The notes below the pieces were generated by a model that was given only the letters and a program-made list of their open reading frames with translations, had not been told where the DNA came from and did not search any database. A program made the translations under genes and the position numbers. Shown here one piece after another: positions 57,941 to 64,000 of a stretch of 64,000 bases of DNA (position 1 is the stretch's first letter; each line of letters starts with the position of its first letter). This DNA is from Streptomyces sp. NRRL S-337 (lineage in GTDB: Bacteria; Actinomycetota; Actinomycetes; Streptomycetales; Streptomycetaceae), in NCBI RefSeq assembly GCF_000720175.1, contig NZ_JOIX01000038.1:1-64000 (forward strand), given 5' to 3'.

Positions 57941-58729
57941 TTGAATCACACCCGGGTCGAGTTGAAGCGAGCCATCGAGGACCACAAAGTCGTGGTGGCA
58001 GCCGACTTATACGCCCTGGCCTGGCAGCAGGCAGCCGGTGCACCACCGAGCGAAACCAGAGAACAGCGCGCACAACTGCAGGTGTACAAGAAGACCCTCG
58101 GCTCCCGACGTTGGCGGGACGAAGAGCGACAGCAAGCGGCGCAAGCGCGGCTTTCGAAGCCCCCACAGCAACCAGAACGCCCGGCCGCTCGGCCGCCCCG
58201 GCCGGTTGTCGAACAACGCCGCAGGGTGCAGACATCGCCACGCTCGACGGTGCGGTCATCGGCTGGCAGCGACGCCCTGCAGTCGGCAACAGAGGGAGCC
58301 CGCTCGAGGACACAGGCCCCTCCCCCGGTCGTCAAGCGGAAGCGGCCACATCGTTCTGCAGAGCCCGAGCCAGCCCTGCTGGACGCCGGCCAGTTGCTGG
58401 AGGTCCCGACTGAGCTGCGCACGCTGCTTGAGCAGATTGCCCGTGACGGCGCCACGACCACCTGGACGCTGATCCGCAAGCGTCTGAAAGGACTTCCCCG
58501 TCTCCACACGGACGACCAGTGCGTGGTCCTCTGGATGGTCGACGATGAACGCCGGAAGGACGAGCCACTGCTCTCCGCGCTGGTCACCGTCGGGAACCGC
58601 CAGGTGCATCCACGCTATCCAGCGATCGTCGAACAGCTCGGAATCCGGACCGGGAGCATCCCATCGGGGCAGAGGACAGCCTGGAGCTACGAAGTCCTCA
58701 AGGCGCGTCAATACTGGCGTCACCGCTGA
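57941..58729 (+). CDS. hypothetical 262-aa basic protein
   Basis: TTG 57941 starts MNHTRVELKRAIEDHKVVVAADLYALAW, followed by a Gln/Arg-rich middle (QQAAQARLSKPPQQPERPAARPPRPV) and a C-terminal domain (LLEQIARDGATTTWTLIRKRLKG, VGNRQVHPRYPAIVEQLG) that resembles a short helix-turn-helix or regulatory domain. A TTA leucine codon is in ADLYALAW. There is no ribosome site. A strong terminator follows at 58769. Function unknown, perhaps DNA-binding. Confidence 0.5.
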   Translation: MNHTRVELKRAIEDHKVVVAADLYALAWQQAAGAPPSETREQRAQLQVYKKTLGSRRWRDEERQQAAQARLSKPPQQPERPAARPPRPVVEQRRRVQTSPRSTVRSSAGSDALQSATEGARSRTQAPPPVVKRKRPHRSAEPEPALLDAGQLLEVPTELRTLLEQIARDGATTTWTLIRKRLKGLPRLHTDDQCVVLWMVDDERRKDEPLLSALVTVGNRQVHPRYPAIVEQLGIRTGSIPSGQRTAWSYEVLKARQYWRHR

Positions 58730-58768
58730 GATACCTGCGCAAGCTCGACGCTCCGCGTGCCGAACGAC

Positions 58769-58815
58769 AAGGAAGGCCCGGCCCCACAGAACCTCTGTGG
58801 GGCCGGGCCTTCCTT
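58769..58815. terminator. 22-bp perfect stem-loop terminator
   Basis: AAGGAAGGCCCGGCCCCACA begins a stem (58769-58790) that pairs perfectly with 58794-58815 around a 3-nt loop (ACC). It sits after the 262-aa protein gene and before the leftward maintenance genes, giving a strong bidirectional terminator. Confidence 0.85.
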
Positions 58816-58873
58816 GCGTTTCGTACATGCTCGCCTGAATTCGGCTTCCAGGCAGTCGGGGCAGCGGGGCGAC

Positions 58874-58886
58874 TTAACCGGGTTAA
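58874..58886. other. parS-like palindrome (outlying copy)
   Basis: TTAACCGGGTTAA is a palindrome with a one-base centre (TTAACC-G-GGTTAA). The same 13-mer or its reverse complement occurs twice in the parB gene. This third copy lies between the terminator and the leftward small membrane gene. Confidence 0.6.
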
Positions 58887-58943
58887 CTCCGTGCATGGCG
58901 GAGGGGCGGAACCCGGGTCTTCGGGGCCGCCCCCCTGCGGCAC

Positions 58944-59171
58944 TCAGATCCAGGTGATCACCACGTGAACGTGATGCACCACATAGATCGTGGTCTCCCA
59001 GAGCGCCGCGCCGGCGATGGCGTAGAAGGTCGCGCCGAGCCGCGAGATGGGATCAGGCAGCCAGTGCCTGGGCGGCTTGAACTCCCCTGCCCCGGTTTCC
59101 CGCACCGGCTCGTCGATTCGCGGGGTCGGTTGAGCCGACGGCTCAGAGGTTGCTGTGCGACGATTGAACAT
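58944..59171 (-). CDS. 75-aa protein with C-terminal membrane helix
   Basis: ATG 59171 follows CGAAGGA. A polar, Thr/Pro-rich N-terminal part (RRTATSEPSAQPTPRIDEPVRE) is followed by one hydrophobic segment (LGATFYAIAGAALWETTIYVVHHVHVVITWI), rich in His at its end. It is tail-anchored-like. It lies leftward, 80 nt after the two-helix membrane protein gene. Function unknown. Confidence 0.55.
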   Translation of the reverse strand: MFNRRTATSEPSAQPTPRIDEPVRETGAGEFKPPRHWLPDPISRLGATFYAIAGAALWETTIYVVHHVHVVITWI

Positions 59172-59251
59172 GGTGTGTCCTTCGGATATGCCATGGGCCG
59201 GCCCCTCATCGGGTGTTGTGAGAGACGGTCGGTGAGTGGGCGGGCCCGTTC

Positions 59252-59536
59252 TTAACCTCGGTTCTTGAAACGCAGGATGGACGTGACAACGCCAGGGACA
59301 GTGGCGACCACGGTGATGAGGGACTGGAGAATCTCGGAAGAGACGCCCGTTGCGAGCAGCGCACCCATCATGAGCACCCCAGTGAGGACAAGGGTGGCGA
59401 ACGAGGTCCTGCTAAGGACCACGCTGATTTCTTCGTCTTCCCGACGCTGTCGAGCCTGGATCGCATCGGCCTTCTCCATGATTCGTACGTAGCGTTGGTC
59501 GGTTAGTGCCTCTCGTCGGGCGGACTTGCCGGGCAT
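59252..59536 (-). CDS. 94-aa membrane protein, two helices
   Basis: ATG 59536 overlaps the sigma-like gene's stop by one or two bases (TGATG). A charged N-terminal helix (REALTDQRYVRIMEKADAIQARQRREDEE) is followed by two hydrophobic helices (FATLVLTGVLMMGALLAT, ILQSLITVVATVPGVVTSI). It is coupled with the sigma-like gene. Role unknown; perhaps a membrane anchor or signal partner for it. Confidence 0.55.
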   Translation of the reverse strand: MPGKSARREALTDQRYVRIMEKADAIQARQRREDEEISVVLSRTSFATLVLTGVLMMGALLATGVSSEILQSLITVVATVPGVVTSILRFKNRG

Positions 59537-60117
59537 CAGGAACCCCCTTCCATCTGTTCCGCGAAGAACGTCTTGACTGCCTTCAGGTCGGTCACCGCGC
59601 TGATGCGGGCGTCGGCTTTCGTGGTGCCGACGGAGTTGATCGAGACGCCCAGCCGGGACGCGGTCAGCGCCATGGGGTAGGCGAAGATCCTTCGGGCTTC
59701 GAAGATTCGCTTCATCGCCTCGGGCATCGCGTCGATGACGTGGAGTGCCTTCATGACCTCCGTGTCCGCGACGTCGGCGAAGATCACGGCGTACTCGTGG
59801 TCGGTCCAGTCCCTGCCGGTCCAGGAGTCAGGTACGTGCTTCAGTGCTTCCCTTGCGTAGATCCGCACAAGTTCGTGAAGGGACTGCACTGCGCGTTTTT
59901 CCTGGCGTACCCAGTCGGCGCAGAGACGGGCGTATGCATCCTCCACGACGCATTCGGTGTCCACGCGGGGGTCCGCGCACGTGGTGAGAGCGATCCGCCG
60001 GCAAGGGGTGTACTGCTCAGCGATAAGTGCGCGCTGCACGGCAACAATCGCAGGCGTCTTCTCGTAGAACCGGACGCGACCCTTGATGAGGGACCTGCTC
60101 TCGATGAAACGGGCCAC
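59536..60117 (-). CDS. sigma-factor-like protein
   Basis: GTG 60117 follows AAAGGAGGT at good spacing. The 193-aa protein is helical: ARFIESRSLIKGRVRFYE, then a segment with LHELVRIYAREALKHV, and a C-terminal helix-turn-helix-like RIFAYPMALTASRLGVSINSVGTTKADARI, similar in pattern to sigma-70 region 4. The region 2 core is less clear, so it may be a divergent ECF-like factor or other regulator. It lies between ParB and the two-helix membrane gene, in the same direction. Confidence 0.6.
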   Translation of the reverse strand: MARFIESRSLIKGRVRFYEKTPAIVAVQRALIAEQYTPCRRIALTTCADPRVDTECVVEDAYARLCADWVRQEKRAVQSLHELVRIYAREALKHVPDSWTGRDWTDHEYAVIFADVADTEVMKALHVIDAMPEAMKRIFEARRIFAYPMALTASRLGVSINSVGTTKADARISAVTDLKAVKTFFAEQMEGGS

Positions 60118-60263
60118 CGATACCTCCTTTCGATTCGAACCCCACCGAGTACCTACGGTGGCAGGTCCTTGGACCGGCGCTGTGGTGCTACTTAGGGGAA
60201 CCACGACGCGACAGCCAGCCCTTCAACGGGGCCGTGAGGCAAGGGAGATGGGGCACAAAAGTG

Positions 60264-60307
60264 GAAGGCCGTGTTCCAGACCTCGCGGTCTGAAACACGG
60301 CCTTCCG
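60264..60307. terminator. stem-loop terminator between ParB and sigma-like gene
   Basis: GGAAGGCCGTGTT and its partner AACACGGCCTTCC, with inner CAGACC/GGTCTG pairs, form a near-perfect 20-bp stem around a TCGC loop (60264-60307). It ends the leftward parAB transcript. Confidence 0.75.
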
Positions 60308-60321
60308 TCAGGTGTTCCTAC

Positions 60322-61419
60322 TTACTGTTCGCTGTCCGGTTCGGGTAGATGACGCGTGACACGGTCCAGGCGCTCTCGCAGCTTGGCCACCAGCTTGTCT
60401 GCCTCGCCCTGATCGACGGTGGCTGCCTCTCGGTACGAGGCCGCGATGCCCTGCATCTCGGCAGCGAAGTCGACGGCGCGCTCGACGTAGCGGGAGAACG
60501 CGGCCACCGGGTCCGCCGCAGGCGCGTCGCGATTAACCGGGTTAATCGTCTCGACGGGTGCAGCGTCCGCTGATTCCTGGGCTGTCGTCTGCGAGGGCAA
60601 CGCAGGGTTGGCGACGGCGACCCCCGCATGCGTCGTCGCCGGCTCGGCCGAGGGCGTCGTGCTCGAAGAGCTGCCACGCGGCTTGCGCGGAGACTTAACC
60701 CGGTTAATCGCCTTGTCGGCTTCGGCGTGCTGCACCTCGGGGGGCATGCTGCCGATCCGGCGTCCGTCCTTCACCGTCAGCTCGCCGGTCTCGACCTTTT
60801 CCTGCAGGTCTTCGGGAAGCTTCAGCAGAGCCAGACGCTGGGAGACCCATGCCGGGGTCTTGCCGAGCCGGGCGGCAACTTCCTTCTGCTGGCCGTGAGT
60901 CTGGACCAGCTGCTGAATCGCCTTCGCCTGGTCCAACGGATCGACGTCGACGCGGTGGATGTTCGCGATCAGAGCCGACTCGAGGATGTCCGCAGCGCTC
61001 GCGGCCAGATCGTCGTTTACGTCGATCCGCAGTTCATCGATACCGGCCAGGCGTGCGGCGGCCAGTCGGCGGTTGCCGTCGATGACCACGTACGAGGCGT
61101 CCCCGAGCTTCTCCTCCTGACCTTCGTGGGCCTTGAGGAACGCCTCGCGGCGGACTACCGTCACCGGCTGAATCTGTCCCTTGGCCTTCAGCGACTCGGC
61201 GGTCTCCTCGACGTCGGTGAGTTCCTCGCGCGGGTTGTACGGATTGTGGGCGAGCTCGGCCAGCTTCACCGACGCCGGCGGACGCTTGCCCTCACCGTTC
61301 ATGATCTGCTGACGCGTCCGGACCCGGCGAGGCTCAGGAGCACCGCCGTCCTGCCCCTCCTCATCCAGCGTGAAGCCGCGCGTCACGCGCTGCTGCTGCT
61401 TCGCCTTGGCCTGCCTCAT
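60322..61419 (-). CDS. parB: ParB plasmid partition protein
   Basis: The 365-aa protein has the ParB/Spo0J layout: an N-terminal segment, the nuclease-fold CTPase domain (LAELAHNPYNPREELTDVEETAESLKAKGQIQPVTVV, then VIDGNRRLAAARLAGI), and the helix-turn-helix domain (QLVQTHGQQKEVAARLGKTPAWVSQRLALLKLP). A disordered linker and a C-terminal helix (AEMQGIAASYREAATV) for dimerisation follow. It overlaps parA by 4 nt (ATGA). Two TTAACCGGGTTAA-type sites lie within its own linker coding sequence. The start ATG 61419 has no strong ribosome site; coupling to parA explains that. Confidence 0.93.
   Translation of the reverse strand: MRQAKAKQQQRVTRGFTLDEEGQDGGAPEPRRVRTRQQIMNGEGKRPPASVKLAELAHNPYNPREELTDVEETAESLKAKGQIQPVTVVRREAFLKAHEGQEEKLGDASYVVIDGNRRLAAARLAGIDELRIDVNDDLAASAADILESALIANIHRVDVDPLDQAKAIQQLVQTHGQQKEVAARLGKTPAWVSQRLALLKLPEDLQEKVETGELTVKDGRRIGSMPPEVQHAEADKAINRVKSPRKPRGSSSSTTPSAEPATTHAGVAVANPALPSQTTAQESADAAPVETINPVNRDAPAADPVAAFSRYVERAVDFAAEMQGIAASYREAATVDQGEADKLVAKLRERLDRVTRHLPEPDSEQ
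60533..60545. other. parS-like palindrome in parB
   Basis: TTAACCGGGTTAA inside parB, encoding part of TINPVNRD. It matches the copy at 58874 exactly. Confidence 0.6.
60695..60707. other. second parS-like palindrome in parB
   Basis: TTAACCCGGTTAA, the reverse complement of the other two copies, inside parB in the region encoding AINRVKS. It lies 162 bp from the first intragenic copy. Confidence 0.6.
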
Positions 61420-62564
61420 ACCGCGAGCTCCTTCGCCAAGTCACGCATCGCCTGCGCGTGTTCACTGTCAGGTGCGTACTCCAGCAGCGGGATCTCACCG
61501 TCCGCGGCCTCTCGGCCCTCCTTGAGGTCCCCGATGACGGCGAGGACGGTGGGGGAGGTGCTGCGCTCCCACTGGTCGCGGTTCTCCTTGACCAGCTTGC
61601 CGCGCCGGCTGTCGTACGCGTTGATGACCAGACCCAGATAATCGACGGTGATGCGTCCCTTGCGGCAGAGGTCTTCCATCTGCGAGCGCAGAAGACGGAA
61701 GGCCCGGTGGGAAGCCTTGTTTGCCCACACCGGCGTGATGACTCCGGAGCGGTCGGAGAGTTCGCCGTCGCGGCGACGAACGTAGTACAGCGCGGTGTCC
61801 ATGTTCAGGCCGAGGCTGGGCGGCCCATCGATGATGATCACGTCGTAGTCGCTCTCCAGCGGCTCCAGGGCCCTCTCGAGAGCGGCCTCGCTGAAGGAGA
61901 CCTTGGACAGGGCGACGTCGCGCAGGAACGCGTCGTCGGATGCGGGCAACAGGTGGAGCCGCTCTCCGAAGCGCTCGTGGTCGAGTGCGACCAGGAGATC
62001 GTGGATATCGCCCTTGGCGGTGCCGTCCATGTGCATCAGCAGCGTCTCGACGTCGTCCTCGTACATGAGGTCCTCGAAGCCCAGCTCGGCCGTGAGGTGA
62101 CCTTGTGGGTCGTAATCGACGATCAGGACGCGATGGCCGGCCTCGGCGAGAGCCTGGGCCATCCCGCTGGAGATGAACGTCTTGCCGACGCCGCCCTTCT
62201 GGTTGGCCACTATGACCCGGACGACAGGCTGGGCCGTCAGTGGAGTCGTGGGGGAGGGGTGAGCCTCCAACCACATCGTCAGTGCCTGGGCGAGGCCCTT
62301 CACATACGTCACGCCTCGCTCGGTGCAGGCAGATTTGAATGCGTCAGGTTCCCCCGCAGGCAGGAAGGTGCCCCATGTTCGGGCACCGTCTGTCTTAACC
62401 TCCGGCACGCTCGTGGCGCTGTACCAGGCCTTGATGGCGACTTCGACTGCGTCCTGGATGTCCATGCCATGCTCAAAGGCACGGATCTTCAGGTGCCGAC
62501 GCAACTGAGGAGTGAGAGCAGTAATTAGCTTCTCTCGGTCTCCTCGTGAGGTTGGGATGCTCAT
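61416..62564 (-). CDS. parA: ParA plasmid partition ATPase
   Basis: The 382-aa protein has an N-terminal ribbon-helix-helix-like segment (LITALTPQLRRHLKIRAFEHGMDIQDAVEVAI), unusual length for the chromosomal type and typical of plasmid ParA, then the deviant Walker A motif VANQKGGVGKTFISSGMA, the Walker A' region LIVDYDPQGHLTAELGF, and Walker B YDVIIIDGPPSLGLN. It segregates the plasmid by forming ATP-dependent complexes with ParB on DNA. ATG 62564 is chosen; an in-frame GTG at 62606 gives a 14-residue extension. It overlaps parB. Confidence 0.93.
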   Translation of the reverse strand: MSIPTSRGDREKLITALTPQLRRHLKIRAFEHGMDIQDAVEVAIKAWYSATSVPEVKTDGARTWGTFLPAGEPDAFKSACTERGVTYVKGLAQALTMWLEAHPSPTTPLTAQPVVRVIVANQKGGVGKTFISSGMAQALAEAGHRVLIVDYDPQGHLTAELGFEDLMYEDDVETLLMHMDGTAKGDIHDLLVALDHERFGERLHLLPASDDAFLRDVALSKVSFSEAALERALEPLESDYDVIIIDGPPSLGLNMDTALYYVRRRDGELSDRSGVITPVWANKASHRAFRLLRSQMEDLCRKGRITVDYLGLVINAYDSRRGKLVKENRDQWERSTSPTVLAVIGDLKEGREAADGEIPLLEYAPDSEHAQAMRDLAKELAV

Positions 62565-62706
62565 ACGGCCGAACTTTACTAGGTCCCAAGGTGGATCTGT
62601 CCACACTCGCCGACCGAGTCCCTCTTGAGCTGCTCGCAGGACTGCGACACACCTGCTTCCTCATCTCTCCTGCCCCGGTTTACTCGAGATTGGTCGGGAT
62701 TAAGGT

Positions 62707-64000
62707 GTGTTGACCAAGGAGATCTCTGCGGGCCTCATGCAATGGTCCGCGCGGGTGCAGGATGCGCGCCGACGGGTGCGTGAGGCAGGACCAGCAGAGC
62801 GGGCGGCGCGAATTCGCTACGGCGCGCAATGCCGCCGGGAGGCGTTCGCCTATCTCGCGAGAGCCTGCGGAGTACTGAGGTCCTGGCCAGGCACGGCACA
62901 GGTCGGCGAAGAGGCCGTGGCGGCCGCCCAGACGATCGTTTTGGCATGCGACGCACCGGAGATCCGCAAAGTCCTGCCCCTACTCACCGCAGCCGCCCAG
63001 CAGCGCCGCATCCCACCGCTGATGATGGCCCAGGCGACAGATGCCCTGTGCGTCGCCGAGCGCCGTCCGCAGGTCTATGGAACGGCCAAAGACCATCCGG
63101 TCGCTGACGAAGCCCGCGCCGAAAACCTCCGTGCCCTCATCGGGCTCCCGCCATTGACCCCAAGCACCCTTGCCCTTGCGTACCGACCAGCGCTCCCTCT
63201 ATACCCCGGAGCGCCAGGCCGAGGTGCCCACCGACCTGTCTGTGCTGGACGGGCTGTTGGCCGAGCTGCCTCCGGTGGGACCACTTCCGCGCACGGTGCG
63301 CCCAACAGTGGCGCCGCAAGCAGCATGGGGGTGTGCGTACTGCGGCGGTGCGGCCGGCCCTGAATGCGACGAGCTCACGGCCAAGGGCAGAACATGGCGG
63401 GTCTGCTCGGTGTGCGCCAACTGCCCGGACACGAGTGAGGGCCGACTCTTGGACATGCTGACCACCAAGGGCGGCCTCGCGCTGGAGATCGCCCGCGCGA
63501 CATCGGCGCTGGCACGCCATGAAGGATTTCGACTGCCGATGCGGTACGAGGACCTTCGCTGCCGGCCGAACCACCGTCCGCAGCCGCGCTGGCACCATCT
63601 CCCGGCCTCTGCAGTGGACGCGCTGATGACATTCGCCGAGCACCGTCGTCCGCCAGTCACCCCGGTCGTCATGCCCGCACAACGCCCGGCTCGTCGTGTC
63701 CATCCGGGAATGCTGATGAACGAAAAGGCGTGGGCGATGCTCGCCTGGCCCCCCGACGCAGAGCTAACCGCACTACAGGTGGGGCAGGCGCTCCAGCTGG
63801 CGCCCCCCACACTAAGTAAGCGTGGCTTGAGCGTTGGCAAAGTGGCCGAGCTGCTAGCGGTCTTTGCTGATCCACCGCTATGGCTGCTCGACCTCCACCG
63901 GCTCCTGGCGACACAGCGCGCCACCAACCAGGCACGCCAGACCGCTGTGGCGCGGGCCGGAAACACAGCACCCGTGGCACCGACGTCTGACAGGGATGCC
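62707..64000 (+). pseudogene. zinc-ribbon protein gene with probable frameshift, runs off window
   Basis: GTG 62707 opens a helical frame (QWSARVQDARRRVREAGPAERAARIRYG, TAAAQQRRIPPLMMAQATDALCVAERRP) that keeps good coding sense to about 63165. From TTG 63176 a second frame carries the coding pattern to the window end: DLSVLDGLLAELPPVGPL, then CAYCGGAAGPECDELTAKG and CSVCANC, four cysteines like a zinc ribbon, and ELLAVFADPPLWLLDLHRL. The change of frame at 63160-63180 suggests a natural indel, a sequencing error, or two overlapping genes. It lies divergent from parA and is probably plasmid-maintenance related. Family unknown. Confidence 0.55.

Noticed and set aside
60125..60170. Possible tRNA because of a GGTTCGAAT-like sequence on the minus strand
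   Set aside because: The flanking bases do not form the T-arm stem, and no acceptor or anticodon arms can be drawn; it is upstream of the sigma-like gene and includes its ribosome site.
61458..62528. 356-aa rightward frame opposite parA
   Set aside because: ParA motifs are clear on the minus strand; this frame is the complement.

Overview
The base composition (very GC-rich), codon use, SARP, WhiB-like and XRE regulators, rare TTA codons in regulators and GTG/TTG starts all point to a Streptomyces or close relative. A plasmid-type parA/parB pair with its own parS-like sites, a conjugation-style FtsK/TraB-like translocase inside a long plasmid-type operon, and decayed integrase and transposase genes suggest a large (possibly linear) plasmid or a plasmid-derived chromosomal island. 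No telomere, rRNA or tRNA was seen.

Region 1 (1-14.3 kb) looks like the right-hand part of a valanimycin-type azoxy natural-product cluster. It has a seryl-transferase-like VlmA homologue, an N-hydroxylase (VlmH-like) with flavin reductase (VlmR-like), a small His-containing membrane protein (VlmO-like), a ferritin-like diiron protein (VlmB-like), an amino-acid permease, and a PLP amino-acid decarboxylase (VlmD-like). A dedicated acetolactate synthase (branched-chain precursor supply) and a 55-aa gene lie to the left. A TetR/MFS export pair with three operators and a SARP activator with a TTA codon lie to the right. The divergent vlmA-vlmH promoter carries two sets of three heptamers spaced exactly 11 bp, the pattern expected of SARP sites. 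The window starts inside the cluster, so upstream members are not visible.

Region 2 (14.3-26.7 kb) is a decayed accessory zone. Two paralogous winged-helix/zinc-ribbon proteins face each other across an AraC regulator, a broken tyrosine recombinase, an XRE regulator with a small membrane protein, and strong terminators. Just outside the second paralogue is an array of short stem-loops with a shared GCCAA loop, ending at an intrinsic terminator.

Region 3 (27-31.5 kb) is a compact set of unknown purpose: DUF89/ARMT1-like phosphatase, HAD phosphatase, 6PGDH-fold dehydrogenase and two overlapping P-loop kinases, one with an XRE domain.

Region 4 (31.7-52.5 kb) is a plasmid-style operon behind a GntR repressor (KorSA-like) with repeated AAGGTACA operators. 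It encodes small hypothetical proteins, a truncated sigma-like protein, a WhiB-like protein, a DUF2637-type coiled-coil membrane protein, a Gly/Ser/Lys-rich 862-aa protein, an FtsK-like translocase and many small membrane or zinc proteins. Most intergenic gaps contain GC hairpins, several of them repeated modules with conserved flanks. Several genes near the right end are frameshifted or have lost their starts.

Region 5 (52.7-57.5 kb) is a putative RiPP locus: NB-ARC/TPR protein, a 63-aa precursor ending in an aromatic-Pro core, a radical SAM/SPASM maturase and a GNAT acetyltransferase, reminiscent of FxsA/B/T cyclophane systems.

Region 6 (57.7-64 kb) is the plasmid maintenance module: small membrane proteins, a sigma-like protein, ParB with two parS-like palindromes inside its own gene and a third near 58.9 kb, ParA, and a frameshifted zinc-ribbon gene running off the end.
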